A stretch of 64,000 nucleotides of DNA from JASHUC01 sp035523875 (lineage in GTDB: Bacteria > Pseudomonadota > Gammaproteobacteria > Steroidobacterales > Steroidobacteraceae): contig DATKPY010000050.1 in NCBI GenBank assembly GCA_035523875.1, positions 1-64,000 of the forward strand, given 5' to 3'. Each line of letters opens with the position of its first letter. Positions within the stretch are counted from its first letter, which is position 1. The position numbers and the translations under genes are program-made. The notes under the pieces were generated by a model. The model was not told the origin of the DNA and did not search any database. It saw nothing but the letters and a program-made list of their open reading frames with translations. Positions 36,417-48,076 of this stretch are shown here, piece by piece.

Positions 36417-38597
36417 ATGACGTTGCGATTCACGCGCCGCGCGAGCGGCTGGTTCATCACCTGTCTCACCGTGGTCATGGTGCTCGCGCTCGCGAGCTCC
36501 TCGCGCGCTCCGGCCGACACCTCGGTCGTTCCGCCCGGGGCGATCGCACCCACCGAGCGCCAGCGGATGATCGCCCGCCGCGTGGGCTCGATCCTCGAGG
36601 AGACCCATTACAGCCGCAGGACCATCGACGACAAGATGTCCTCGCAGATCTACGATCGCTATCTCGAGTTCCTCGACGGGCAGCACAGCTACTTCCTCGC
36701 GAGCGACATCGCCGAATTCGAGCGCTACCGCTACAGCTTCGACGACATGATCCACACGGGTGACATCGACCCCGCCTTCGCGATCTTCGCGCGCTTCCAG
36801 CAGCGCAATCGCGAGCGCATGCGCTACGCGCTGTCGCTCCTCGGCACCGAGCCGAACCTCAACACCGAGGAGGCGTTCCAGTTCGATCGCACCCACAGCA
36901 GCTGGCCGGCGGACGAGGCGGCAATGAACGATCTGTGGCGCAAGCGGGTCGACAACGACGTGCTCTCCCTCATGCTCACCGGCAAGCCGTGGAAGGACGT
37001 GGCGGAGGTGCTGCGCAAGCGCTACGAGCACGTGCTCAAGCGGCTCGATCAAGTGAGCTCCGAGGACGTGTTCGAGGAGCTGATGAATGCGTACGCGCGC
37101 ACCTTCGATCCCCACTCGAGCTTCTTCTCGCCCCGCGACTCGGAGGAATACCGCATCCAGATGAGCCTCAATTACGAGGGCATCGGCGCGTCGCTCCAGC
37201 TCGTCGACGACTATGTGACGGTGATGAACGTGATCCAGGGCGGTCCGGCGGCCGTGGCCGGCACGCTCAGCACGAACGATCGCATCACCGGAGTGGGTCA
37301 GGGTAAGGACGGGCCGCTCACCGATGTGATCGGCTGGCGGCTCGACGATGTCGTGCAGCTGATCCGCGGCAAGGCGGGCACCACCGTGAAGCTGCAGGTC
37401 CTGCCGGCGGGCGCGACGCCCGGGACGCCCGAGAAGACACTCCTGTTCGTGCGCAACAAGGTGACGCTCGAAGCGCAAGCGGCGAAGGCCGAGGTGCGGC
37501 AGGTGGTCCGCGCCGGCCGCACCTACAAGATCGGCGTGATCACGGTTCCCGGGTTCTACGAGGACGTGGCGGCGCAGAACGCGGGTGACGAGGACTATCG
37601 CAGCACCACGCGCGATGTGCGGCGTCTGATCGTCGGACTGAAGTCGCAAGGCATCGACGGGCTGGTGCTCGATCTGCGGGAGAACGGCGGCGGATATCTG
37701 CCCGAGGCGACGGCGCTCACGGGGCTCTTCATCGACAAGGGGCCGGTCGTGCAGCTCAAGGACACGACCGGCCGGCTCGAGGTGCTCGACGATCCGGACC
37801 AGGGGCCGGCGTATACCGGTCCGCTCGCCGTGCTCGTCGATCGCTACAGCGCCTCGGCCTCCGAGATCTTCGCCGCCGCGATCCAGGATTATCATCGCGG
37901 GGTGATCGTCGGACAGCGCACCTTCGGCAAGGGCACGGTGCAGAATCTCGTGCCGCTCGACCGCTGGTCGCAGCGGCCGATCAATGGGCAGCTCACCGTG
38001 ACGATCGGCAAGTTCTACCGCGTGACCGGCGAGAGCACGCAGCACCGCGGTGTCGAGCCCGACGTTCCACTGCCCTCGCCGATCGATATGGACGAGGTGG
38101 GCGAGAGCTCACTCGAGGCCGCGCTCCCTTGGGACCGGATCGCCCCGGTGCCATTCGCACCGTGGCATTCGGAGCTGCACCCCGCCATCGCGTGGCCCAC
38201 GCTCGCGATCCAGGAGGATCGGCGTGAGGAGCACGATCCGGACTTTCGCTGGCTCGTCGAGGAGATCTCCGCGAGCGAGGACATGCGCGGCGAGAAGTCG
38301 ATCTCGCTCAATCTCAAGACTCGCGAGGAGGAGCGCGCGCGCGAGGATCGCGACGAGCTCGCGCGCGAGAACCTGCGGCGCGCCGCCGACGGCCAGCCCG
38401 CGATCAAGTCGATCGATGCGATGGATCCGACCCAGGAATCGAATATCGTGCTCGCGCAGGCGACCCAGGTGGTGGGCGACATGATCACCGGCGTGCCGGC
38501 TGCAGCGCCCGCGGGCCTCCCGCCGCGCGAGACGGCGCGGCGCGATGTGGCGACGGACGCAACCGCGGCGCGCGTCGGGGCGCAGCGCCCGAACTGA
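36417..38597 (+). CDS. prc: Tail-specific carboxy-terminal processing protease (Prc/Tsp)
   Basis: Periplasmic serine protease that degrades proteins with apolar C-termini and trims envelope enzymes. 726 residues, E. coli-like length. Signal peptide about 1-35; N-terminal helical domain; PDZ domain around residues 255-340 (YEGIGASLQLVDDYVTVMNV); S41 protease core with Ser480 (YSASASEIF) and Lys505 (FGKGTVQ), 25 apart as in E. coli Prc; C-terminal DUF3340-type domain. It can also remove ssrA-tagged proteins exported to the periplasm (known for E. coli Tsp). Confidence 0.96.
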   Translation: MTLRFTRRASGWFITCLTVVMVLALASSSRAPADTSVVPPGAIAPTERQRMIARRVGSILEETHYSRRTIDDKMSSQIYDRYLEFLDGQHSYFLASDIAEFERYRYSFDDMIHTGDIDPAFAIFARFQQRNRERMRYALSLLGTEPNLNTEEAFQFDRTHSSWPADEAAMNDLWRKRVDNDVLSLMLTGKPWKDVAEVLRKRYEHVLKRLDQVSSEDVFEELMNAYARTFDPHSSFFSPRDSEEYRIQMSLNYEGIGASLQLVDDYVTVMNVIQGGPAAVAGTLSTNDRITGVGQGKDGPLTDVIGWRLDDVVQLIRGKAGTTVKLQVLPAGATPGTPEKTLLFVRNKVTLEAQAAKAEVRQVVRAGRTYKIGVITVPGFYEDVAAQNAGDEDYRSTTRDVRRLIVGLKSQGIDGLVLDLRENGGGYLPEATALTGLFIDKGPVVQLKDTTGRLEVLDDPDQGPAYTGPLAVLVDRYSASASEIFAAAIQDYHRGVIVGQRTFGKGTVQNLVPLDRWSQRPINGQLTVTIGKFYRVTGESTQHRGVEPDVPLPSPIDMDEVGESSLEAALPWDRIAPVPFAPWHSELHPAIAWPTLAIQEDRREEHDPDFRWLVEEISASEDMRGEKSISLNLKTREEERAREDRDELARENLRRAADGQPAIKSIDAMDPTQESNIVLAQATQVVGDMITGVPAAAPAGLPPRETARRDVATDATAARVGAQRPN

Positions 38598-38662
38598 GCG
38601 AGCCGGGCGCGCGCTCGCTACGGCGGCCAGGCGCGGCGGTGAGCGTACGCCGCTGCGCCGCC

Positions 38663-39727
38663 TCAACGGACCAAGACCCTGAAGAGGTCCCAGGTGTCCT
38701 CGGCGAGCACGTTCGGCATGCGTGCCGCGCGCTTGTCCCCGAGCGGCTGACCCGCGAGCGCATCACCTTCGAAGAACGCGATCGACTCGGGCACCGGGGT
38801 GGTATCGGCCGGATCGCGGTAGTGAGCGATGCTCTTCAAGCGCTCGGCGCGTGCCTGCACCTCCCGGGCCAGATTGTCCTTTGCGCTCAGACTCACACGC
38901 GCTCGGTCAATGGAGGCGATGAGCGCCTCGCATGCATCACGATCGCCGTAGTTGTCGGCCGCTTCGCGGCGCGCAGTCGCCTCGCGCGCAAGCGCGACGA
39001 TCGGGGTCTCCGCGAGCCGCCAGCACAGCACCTCCGCGTAAGCGATCGCCGCGAGGTTGATGGCGCGGCGCGCCTGAATCGAGAGGCCCGGAAACTGCGG
39101 GGTCGCCTCCGCGAGCAGCTGCTCGGCGGCGGCGCGCGCCTGCACCAGACGCTGCTCCGCGGCGCTCGCGGCGGTGCGAGCGAGGCTCAGGCGATGCTCG
39201 GTCTGGCGACGCTTGAAGAAGTGCCAGAAGCGCGTGAGCTTGGCGCGCTCGTGAGCGAGCTCGGACTCGCGCTGGCGCTCGTGGGCGAGCTCGGTCTCCG
39301 CCGCGCGCAGCCCATCCTCGACGCTGCGCCGCCGGACGAACAGGCGGCGGTTGCACTGCGCGAGAAACGCGCGTCGCTCGCGCTCCTCCTGCTGCCGCGC
39401 GAGCACCGCGACGAACCGCTCGAGGATCTCGCGGCCGCTCTGCCACAGCGCCCGCAGCTGATAGAACACGAGCGCCGGATACGCCGTCTCGACCAGTCCG
39501 AGGCGCGTCTCGAGACCGCCCAGCATCTCCTGGACCCGCGCGGTGGCGCCTTCCTGCTGCTTGATGCGGTCCTTGAGGCGGTGGACTTCGTCCTGAAGCT
39601 CGCTGTAGGCCTTCTTCAGCTCGGCGCGGTTCTTGAACAGCAGCAGAACGCGCTCGTCCTCCGGCGCTTCGGCCGCAGGAGGCGGGCGCCTGCGCATCAG
39701 GTCGGCGAGCTGTATCAGCGGTTTCAT
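38663..39727 (-). CDS. Coiled-coil protein of unknown function
   Basis: 354 residues, no signal peptide or membrane segment, very rich in Ala, Arg and Glu. Heptad-like segments run at about residues 35-75 (AELKKAYSELQDEVHRLKDR), 105-185 (QQEERERRAFLAQ, ELAHERQRESELAHERAKL) and 195-225. The C-terminal third is mixed and ends with FFEGDALAGQPLGDKRAARM and a short WDLF. I recognise no family. It lies 27 nt downstream of a DUF1249 gene on the same strand, so the two may be co-transcribed. A structural or scaffolding role is only a guess. Confidence 0.75.
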   Translation of the reverse strand: MKPLIQLADLMRRRPPPAAEAPEDERVLLLFKNRAELKKAYSELQDEVHRLKDRIKQQEGATARVQEMLGGLETRLGLVETAYPALVFYQLRALWQSGREILERFVAVLARQQEERERRAFLAQCNRRLFVRRRSVEDGLRAAETELAHERQRESELAHERAKLTRFWHFFKRRQTEHRLSLARTAASAAEQRLVQARAAAEQLLAEATPQFPGLSIQARRAINLAAIAYAEVLCWRLAETPIVALAREATARREAADNYGDRDACEALIASIDRARVSLSAKDNLAREVQARAERLKSIAHYRDPADTTPVPESIAFFEGDALAGQPLGDKRAARMPNVLAEDTWDLFRVLVR

Positions 39728-39754
39728 ATGCAGCCGGCAACGAAGCCGGCCGCA

Positions 39755-40231
39755 TCAGTCAGGCGAGCTGATTCGCGCGGCCGGCGAGAAGCGATGTCCC
39801 CGCTCCACGCAGTATTCGAGCCACTTGTTTAGCATCACGTTACGCGCCCAGCGCTGATCCAGTTCACGCTCCAAACGGCTGCGCAGCGCCTTCAACCCGC
39901 TGTGCGCGTGGGTGCCCGCCCACTCCTGCGCCTCGGCGAGCCGCGCGTCGTGATACAGACGCACGCCCATGTCCGGATAGGTGCATTCGCCGGTCGCTTG
40001 CGCGAGCAGATAGGTCAGATTGACCGTGGTCGTGTAGGGCGAGCGGTCGACGACGGTGAGAAGAAGATCACAGTCTGCGGCCACGACCGACCGGATGCAC
40101 CCCGCGAGCGCACTCACCTCGCCCACGAGCCAGCCGAAGCGAATGTAGTTGCTCTCGTAAAGACTCATCAGCGCGGCGAAGCTGCGCGGACGGGCGCGCC
40201 AGGAAACCGCCGTGAGTGCATCGCTTAGCAC
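39755..40231 (-). CDS. DUF1249 family protein (YqiB-like)
   Basis: 158 residues from a GTG at 40231 (in-frame ATG at 40270 is the alternative). Family features: SFAALMSLYESNYIRF, TVVDRSPYTTTVNLTYLL, YPDMGVRLYHDARLAEA and the C-terminal LNKWLEYCVERGHRF, matching E. coli YqiB region by region. Function unknown. TTGCGT-N16-TATAGT on the minus strand (40265-40238) ends 6 nt before the GTG, which would make a near-leaderless message. Confidence 0.85.
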   Translation of the reverse strand: MLSDALTAVSWRARPRSFAALMSLYESNYIRFGWLVGEVSALAGCIRSVVAADCDLLLTVVDRSPYTTTVNLTYLLAQATGECTYPDMGVRLYHDARLAEAQEWAGTHAHSGLKALRSRLERELDQRWARNVMLNKWLEYCVERGHRFSPAARISSPD

Positions 40232-40323
40232 GATCCGACTATATCGCACGTCGCGGTGGACGCAAGCCATCGAGCGCGTCAATTTCTGTGCCCGATTCTG
40301 GTATCGTGAGTGGCGCGTCGATA

Positions 40324-41175
40324 TCAGGGGCGCTGCCTGCGCTCGATGCCGCTGTTGTCGATGATGCGGCTCGCGATCTCCTCGATCGAGCACTCCGTGG
40401 CGTCGATATACGGCACGGCATAGCGTTGGAACAACGACTCGGCGGCGCGCACCTCGTATTGAACCTGCGGCGCGGATGCGTAGCGGCTCTCCGGCCGGCG
40501 CTCGTTACGAATCTGTTGCAGGCGTTCGGGATGAATCGTGAGCGCGTAGAGCCTGTCGCGGAATGCCGTCAGCCGCGCCGGCAGCTCGCCCGATTCCAGA
40601 TCCTCCTCCGTGAGCGGATAGTTGGCGGCGAAGATCCCGTAATGCAGCGCCATGTACAGGCAGGTCGGGGTTTTCCCGGTACGCGACACGCCGATCAACA
40701 CCACGTCTGCGTGCGCATAATCGAGTCCGGCGCCGTCATCGTTCGCGAGCGAGTAATTGGTCGCATTGATGCGGGTGGTGTAGGCGGCGAGGTCCGCCAT
40801 GCCGTGCGCGCGCCCCGCGCGGTGCGTCGAGCGCAGACCGAGCTCCTGCTCGAGTGGGCCCACGAATGCCGCGAAGAAGTCGAGAAACAGTCCGTTCGCG
40901 CCCATCACGATCGCGCGCAGCTCCTCCTGCACGAGCGTGCTGAAGACGATCGGCCGCACCTCCTCGGCGGCGGCAGCGGCGTCGATCCTGCGCACCGCTT
41001 CCCGCGCCTTGTCAATGCTCGACACAAATGGCAAAGTGACGGCACGCAATTCGAGTCCCTCGAATTGCGTGAGCAGGCTGTGACCCATCGTCTCCGCAGT
41101 GACGCCTGTCTGGTCGGAGACGAAGAACACGGTGCGTCGGCTCACACTCTGTCTCTTTGCTGGTAGCTCCGCCAT
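40324..41175 (-). CDS. ppsR: PEP synthase regulatory protein (bifunctional kinase/pyrophosphorylase)
   Basis: DUF299 enzyme that inactivates PpsA by ADP-dependent phosphorylation and reactivates it by phosphorolysis (family knowledge). 283 residues. TVFFVSDQTGVTAETMGHSL at about 15-34 is the N-terminal signature and GVSRTGKTPT at 162-171 the P-loop. Divergent from its target ppsA with a 66-nt intergenic region, the usual arrangement. Confidence 0.96.
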   Translation of the reverse strand: MAELPAKRQSVSRRTVFFVSDQTGVTAETMGHSLLTQFEGLELRAVTLPFVSSIDKAREAVRRIDAAAAAEEVRPIVFSTLVQEELRAIVMGANGLFLDFFAAFVGPLEQELGLRSTHRAGRAHGMADLAAYTTRINATNYSLANDDGAGLDYAHADVVLIGVSRTGKTPTCLYMALHYGIFAANYPLTEEDLESGELPARLTAFRDRLYALTIHPERLQQIRNERRPESRYASAPQVQYEVRAAESLFQRYAVPYIDATECSIEEIASRIIDNSGIERRQRP

Positions 41176-41241
41176 GCGCGGCTCCCGGAAAGTCTTTCAC
41201 CGCGCACGTTCCACCGCAACACTCGCGGGGAGGAGCCCTCG

Positions 41242-43586
<2,345 letters not shown>

Positions 43587-43605
<19 letters not shown>

Positions 43606-44147
43606 GCGGGGTGCAGAAAGTGCGCCCGGTAATGCCGCAGCTCGCGAATGGACTCGCGGATATCGGCGAGGGCAAGGTGCGCACTCTCCTTGTTGAATCC
43701 CTCGACGAGCTGCGGCGCCCAGCGTCGCGCGAGCTCCTTGAGCGTGCTCACATCGAGGTTGCGGTAGTGGAAGAAGTGCTCGAGCTGGGGCATCTCGCGC
43801 GCGAGAAAGCGGCGATCCTGGCAGATGCTGTTGCCGCACATCGGGGAGTAGCCCGCGGCGACGAGCGGGGCGAGAAACGCGAGCGTACGGCGTTCCGCAT
43901 CCGCGACCGAGTACGGGCTCGTGCGCACCCGCTCGATCAGGCCCGAGGACCCGTGCTGCTTCTGGTTCCACTCGTCCATGCGGGCGAGCGCCTCGGCGGG
44001 CCGATGAATCGCCATCACCGGCCCCTCGGCGATGACCTCCAGATCCTTGTCCGTGACGATGGTGGCGATCTCGATGATGTGATCGACATCGGGCTGAAGA
44101 CCCGTCATCTCGAGGTCCACCCAGATCAGAAGATCGGCGCTCGGCAT
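43587..44147 (-). CDS. orn: Oligoribonuclease
   Basis: DEDDh 3'-5' exonuclease that finishes RNA decay by hydrolysing dinucleotides, including pGpG. 186 residues. Asp11 and Glu13 (WVDLEMTGL), Asp111 (CQDRRFL), His157 and Asp162 (ESAHLALADI) form the metal site, each one residue below E. coli numbering. Divergent from rsgA, 42 nt apart, as is common; 3' end overlaps ppsA. Confidence 0.97.
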
Positions 44148-44189
44148 AGTTAGGCGATATTAGCAGCACTGCCTGACGCCCCTGCCTGC

Positions 44190-45110
44190 ATGGACTTCAC
44201 GGGAACGGTCATCGCGAGCTTCGGCCGCCACGTTCTGGTGCGCGACCCCGAGGGGCGCGAGCGGCGCGCCCGCCCGGCGACGCGGCGACTCTCGGTGGTC
44301 TCGGGTGATGCGGTGCGATGCACGGCGGAGGACCCGAGCGGCGAGGCGCTCGTGGTCGCCCTCGAGCCGCGCCGCACGGCGCTCTACCGGGCGAATTCCC
44401 GTGGTGGGAGCGAGATCGTGGTCGCAAACCTCACGCTGCTCCTCGTGGTGCTCGCGCCGGTCCCCGAGCCCGATCTGTTCCTCGTGGATCGATATCTGTG
44501 CGCTGCCGCGTCCACCGCGCTGCGAGCCACCCTGCTCGTCAACAAGTGCGAGCTCGGGCTCGATGTGGCATTGCGTCGCGAGCTCGCGGCGTTCGAGCGG
44601 ATCGGATATCGCGCAATCGAGTGCTCGGCGCGGCTCGGACTCGGAGTCGGTGCGCTGCTCGAAGCCTGCGCCGGTGCGACCGCGGCGCTCGTCGGACAGT
44701 CCGGCGTGGGAAAGTCCTCACTCGTGAGCGGGCTCGCTCCGCAGATGCAGGTGGCCACCGGGGAGCTCGCGCGCGAGCAGCACGGGCGTCACACCACGAC
44801 CGCATCGCGGCTGTACGATCTCGGTCACGGCGGCGCGCTCATCGACTCCCCGGGCGTGCGCGACTTCGCCCCCGCCCTCGAGCAGCTCGAGCCGGCGAGC
44901 CTCGGGTTCATCGAGATCGCGGAACTCGCGGGCGCGTGCCGCTTCAGCGACTGCCGGCATCTGGGCGAGCCGGACTGCGCGGTGCGCAGCGCCGCCGCCT
45001 CCGGTGCGTTGCACGCGCGACGTTACGAGAGCTACCGGCGGCTGCGCCGTCTGCGCGATTCGCTGTCCGCAGCGCGCGGGCCCGCGAAGCCGCGCCGGCG
45101 CTCAACGTAG
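44190..45110 (+). CDS. rsgA: Small ribosomal subunit biogenesis GTPase RsgA
   Basis: Circularly permuted GTPase that checks 30S maturation. 306 residues. OB-fold N-terminus, then motifs in permuted order: G4 NKCE (118-121), G1 GQSGVGKS (169-176), G3 DSPG (219-222). The C-terminal zinc finger is CRFSDCRHLGEPDC. A little shorter than E. coli RsgA. Divergent from orn, convergent with recR (30 nt between stops). Confidence 0.96.
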   Translation: MDFTGTVIASFGRHVLVRDPEGRERRARPATRRLSVVSGDAVRCTAEDPSGEALVVALEPRRTALYRANSRGGSEIVVANLTLLLVVLAPVPEPDLFLVDRYLCAAASTALRATLLVNKCELGLDVALRRELAAFERIGYRAIECSARLGLGVGALLEACAGATAALVGQSGVGKSSLVSGLAPQMQVATGELAREQHGRHTTTASRLYDLGHGGALIDSPGVRDFAPALEQLEPASLGFIEIAELAGACRFSDCRHLGEPDCAVRSAAASGALHARRYESYRRLRRLRDSLSAARGPAKPRRRST

Positions 45111-45140
45111 TCGAGAGCGAAGCGGTGCGCCGCGCCGCGG

Positions 45141-45743
45141 TTACCCGCCGAGGAGCTGCCGCCCGGCGAGTGCGTGGGCGAGCGTTCCGCCGTCGACGTA
45201 CTCGAGCTCGCCGCCCATGGGCACCCCATGCGCGATGCGACTCGCCCGCACGCCGCGGCGCAACGCGAGCTCGCTCAGATAATGCGCCGTCGCCTCGCCC
45301 TCGACCGTGGGGTTGGTTGCGAGGATGAGCTCCTGCACGAGTCCTTGGGCGAGCAGCGTCTCGAGCTCGCGTGCGCCGAGCTGCTCCGGACCGATGCCGT
45401 CGAGCGGGGAAAGATGGCCCATGAGCACGAAGTAGGTACCGCGGTAGCCGCCGGACTGCTCGATCGCCACCACGTCGGCCGGCGATTCGACCACGCAGAG
45501 GAGTGTCGCGTCGCGCTGCGCCGAGGCGCAGATGGAGCACAGCGGCTCCTCGGTGAGCATGCGGCAACGCTCACAGCGCCGCACGGCGGTGAGCGCGCCT
45601 CCAAGCGCCTGCGCGAGCGATTGGGCTCCGGAGCGCCCCTCCTGCAGCAGGTGGAAGGCCATGCGTTGAGCGGTCTTCGGTCCGACGCCCGGGAGGGTCC
45701 GCAGCGCGTCGATGAGCAGCGAAAGTCGGGGCGAAAACTTCAT
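45141..45743 (-). CDS. recR: Recombination protein RecR
   Basis: RecFOR mediator protein for loading RecA on gapped DNA. 200 residues. Helix-hairpin-helix LRTLPGVGPKTAQRMAFHLL (about 14-33), zinc finger CERCRMLTEEPLCSIC (about 57-72), and Toprim domain starting LLCVVESPADVVAIE. Follows ybaB by 6 nt: the standard dnaX-ybaB-recR operon. Confidence 0.97.
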   Translation of the reverse strand: MKFSPRLSLLIDALRTLPGVGPKTAQRMAFHLLQEGRSGAQSLAQALGGALTAVRRCERCRMLTEEPLCSICASAQRDATLLCVVESPADVVAIEQSGGYRGTYFVLMGHLSPLDGIGPEQLGARELETLLAQGLVQELILATNPTVEGEATAHYLSELALRRGVRASRIAHGVPMGGELEYVDGGTLAHALAGRQLLGG

Positions 45744-45749
45744 CGTCGC

Positions 45750-46076
45750 TCAGAACGGCGGCTTGACACCGGGCGGCAGCTGCACCCCCGCCATCAAGCT
45801 CGCCATCTTCTCCTGCACGCGCAGCTCGATCTTGTGGACGGCGTCGTTGAAGGCCGCCGTCAGCAGATCCTCGAGCATCTCCCGGTCCTCGCCCGCGAGC
45901 ACCGTCGGCTCGATCTGCACGCGCTTCGCCTCGTGCCGTCCGTTGACCGTCACCTTGACCATGCCGCCGCCGGCCTCCCCGACGACCTCGATGCTCGCGA
46001 GCTCCGCCTGCGCCTTCTGCATGTTCGCCTGGACGGCCTGCGCCTGCTTCATCAGATCATTGAGATTTCCGCGCAT
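45750..46076 (-). CDS. ybaB: YbaB/EbfC family nucleoid-associated protein
   Basis: Small dimeric DNA-binding protein, 108 residues from the ATG at 46076 (MRGNLNDLMKQAQAVQ). Conserved blocks: QKAQAELASIEVVGEAGGGMV, TVNGRHEAKRVQIEP and the C-terminal MASLMAGVQLPPGVKPPF. Between dnaX (93 nt upstream) and recR. Confidence 0.96.
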   Translation of the reverse strand: MRGNLNDLMKQAQAVQANMQKAQAELASIEVVGEAGGGMVKVTVNGRHEAKRVQIEPTVLAGEDREMLEDLLTAAFNDAVHKIELRVQEKMASLMAGVQLPPGVKPPF

Positions 46077-46169
46077 AGATTTTTGACGGGCTTGCGCCCT
46101 TCTCTCTCCTCGGGCTCGCATGAGAGCCCGTTGGTGTAGCGGCGCTGCGCGCCGCAATCGGTCACGCGA

Positions 46170-47774
46170 TCACTTCGCCGGGCGAACGCTCTCCTCGAGC
46201 AGTGTCGCACCGAAGCGCTCTTTGAGTGCCCGCACGGTCGGGTCCGCCTCGAGCGCCTGGCGCACCGCACCGAGCTCGGCGGCCGAGGCGCGCTCTCCGG
46301 CCTGCGCGGGGGTATCGAGCGGGCCCTCGGCGAGCACGATCTCGACGCGGACCGGCTCGCCGTAGAAGCGGGCGAGCGCCTGAGCAAGCTTCTCCTCCTG
46401 AGCGCGTGTGCGGACCACCTGATTGCGCGGATCAAGGCCGAGACGCACGACGGCGCCGGCGCGACCGAGCAACACGCAGTGACTCGCCAGCTGCCGTGCG
46501 GCGCCCTGCAGCTCGAGCTGCGCGAGGATGCCGGCCCAGTTATCGGCGGTGGCCGCGGCGGTCTGCGATCGCTGCGGCTCCGAGCCCCGGCTCGCCGCGC
46601 TCGGGGCCACGGGCGCAGGTGGCGCGCCCGGCTCGGCGGTGGTCGTGGTGGGGGCAGCGCGCACGCTTTCGGGCGGCGAGTCGGCCGCGCTCGCGGGCCG
46701 AAATGCGATCATGCGCAGCAGCGTCATCTCGAATCCCGTGCGCGGATCGGGCGCGAGCGGCAGGTCGCGCCGGCCGATGAGGGCGGTCTGGTAGTAAAGC
46801 TGCACGTCCTCCGGAGCGAGGCTTGCCGCGAGCCGCTCGAGCACCTCCGGGGGATAGAGCTCATCGCCCTCGTAATCCGCCACCACCTGCTTGAGCGCGA
46901 TGCGCGTGAGAAGCGCCGCGAGCTCATCGAGCAGCTGCGCATAGTCCGGCGCCCATTCCTCGAGCGAGCGAGCCAGGCGCATGAGCTCCGCAGCGTTCGC
47001 GCTCGCGAGACGCTCGGCCAAGCTCACGACATGATCGCGGGCCACGGTGCCGAGCATTGCGCGCGCCTCGGCCTCCGCCACCTTCCCGCCGCCGAATGCG
47101 ATCAGCTGGTCGAGGAGCGAGAGCGCATCGCGCACGCTCCCATCCGCGGCCTGCGCTAACAGCCGCACCGCGGCCGGCTCGGAGGTGATGCCCTCGACCT
47201 CGAGGATCTGGCGCATGCGCTCCGCAATGAGCGCCGCGGGCAGCCGCTTGAGATTGAACTGCAGACAGCGCGACAGCACCGTGGCCGGCAGTCTCTGCGG
47301 GTCCGTCGTCGCAAGCAGGAACTTGACGTGCGGCGGCGGCTCCTCGAGCGTTTTGAGCAGCGCGTTGAACGAGCTCGTCGAGAGCATGTGGACTTCGTCG
47401 ATCAGATAGACCTTGTAGCGCCCACGCGTCGGGGCGTACTGCACGTTGTCGAGGAGCTCGCGGGTATCGTCGACCTTGGTGCGCGATGCCGCGTCCACCT
47501 CGATCAGATCGACGAAGCGCCCCTCGTCGATCTCGCGGCAGGCCGCGCAGGCTCCGCACGGCTCGGCGCTCACGCCCTGCTCGCAGTTCAGGCACTTCGC
47601 GAGGATGCGCGCGACGGTCGTCTTGCCGACGCCGCGCGTGCCGGTGAACAGGAACGCATGATGGACGCGATCGGCGTTGAGCGCGTTCGCGAGCGCCTGG
47701 CGCACGTGCTCCTGCCCGATCATCTCGGTGAAGCGCCTCGGGCGCCACTTGCGCGCGAGCGCGACGTAACTCAT
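46170..47774 (-). CDS. dnaX: DNA polymerase III subunits gamma/tau
   Basis: Clamp-loader ATPase; 534 residues. Walker A GTRGVGKT (45-52), zinc site Cys64, Cys73, Cys76, Cys79, DEVHMLS sensor region and SRCLQFNLKR. A Pro/Ala/Thr-rich linker (about 370-420) precedes the tau-like C-terminal domain (WAGILAQLELQGAARQLA). I see no A-rich slippery heptamer as in E. coli, so a programmed-frameshift gamma form is not evident. ATG lies 8 nt after the SRP RNA 3' end with no Shine-Dalgarno in between. Confidence 0.97.
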   Translation of the reverse strand: MSYVALARKWRPRRFTEMIGQEHVRQALANALNADRVHHAFLFTGTRGVGKTTVARILAKCLNCEQGVSAEPCGACAACREIDEGRFVDLIEVDAASRTKVDDTRELLDNVQYAPTRGRYKVYLIDEVHMLSTSSFNALLKTLEEPPPHVKFLLATTDPQRLPATVLSRCLQFNLKRLPAALIAERMRQILEVEGITSEPAAVRLLAQAADGSVRDALSLLDQLIAFGGGKVAEAEARAMLGTVARDHVVSLAERLASANAAELMRLARSLEEWAPDYAQLLDELAALLTRIALKQVVADYEGDELYPPEVLERLAASLAPEDVQLYYQTALIGRRDLPLAPDPRTGFEMTLLRMIAFRPASAADSPPESVRAAPTTTTAEPGAPPAPVAPSAASRGSEPQRSQTAAATADNWAGILAQLELQGAARQLASHCVLLGRAGAVVRLGLDPRNQVVRTRAQEEKLAQALARFYGEPVRVEIVLAEGPLDTPAQAGERASAAELGAVRQALEADPTVRALKERFGATLLEESVRPAK

Positions 47775-47782
47775 GGGAGGGA

Positions 47783-47894
47783 GGCGATCCGCACCAGCCG
47801 TGCCCCGGCACCCGACATCGCCGCTACCGCTGCTCCCTTCCGGGCCTGACGGGGTTCACGACTGGTCGTCGCGGAGTAGCCGATGCGGATCACC
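47783..47894 (-). ncRNA. ffs: 4.5S signal recognition particle RNA
   Basis: About 112 nt. The apical domain reads GTCAGGCCCGGAAGGGAGCA, the Ffh-binding signature with GGAA tetraloop and the asymmetric A/C loops. The ends form a 13-bp terminal helix: GGTGATCCGCATC (47894-47882) with GGTGCGGATCGCC (47795-47783). Ends were set by this helix and may be off by a few nt. Directly upstream of dnaX on the same strand. Confidence 0.93.
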
Positions 47895-47903
47895 ATAATC
47901 ATT

Positions 47904-47992
47904 CGGAGAGGGTGGGATTCGAACCCACGAACACCCGTGAAGATGTTACTGGAATTCCAGTCCAGCGCCTTCGACCGCTCGGCCACCTCTCC
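47904..47992 (-). tRNA. tRNA-Ser (anticodon GGA)
   Basis: 89 nt without encoded CCA. Acceptor GGAGAGG / CCTCTCC with discriminator G; D-arm TGGCCGAGCGGTCGAAGGC; anticodon loop CTGGAAT closed by CTGGA/TCCAG gives GGA; long variable arm; T-loop TTCGAAT. Ten nt upstream of ffs on the same strand, so tRNA-Ser, ffs and dnaX may share a transcript. Confidence 0.95.
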
Positions 47993-48076
47993 AATCAAAG
48001 GGTTACAGAGGATACCTGAGAACCTACATCGATGCGGCGCGCCGCCCGGGCGCAGCGCCCCGATGATACCGGTTCG

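Noticed and set aside
46170..47774. Programmed frameshift producing a gamma subunit from dnaX
   Set aside because: No A-rich slippery heptamer or following stem of the E. coli type is visible.
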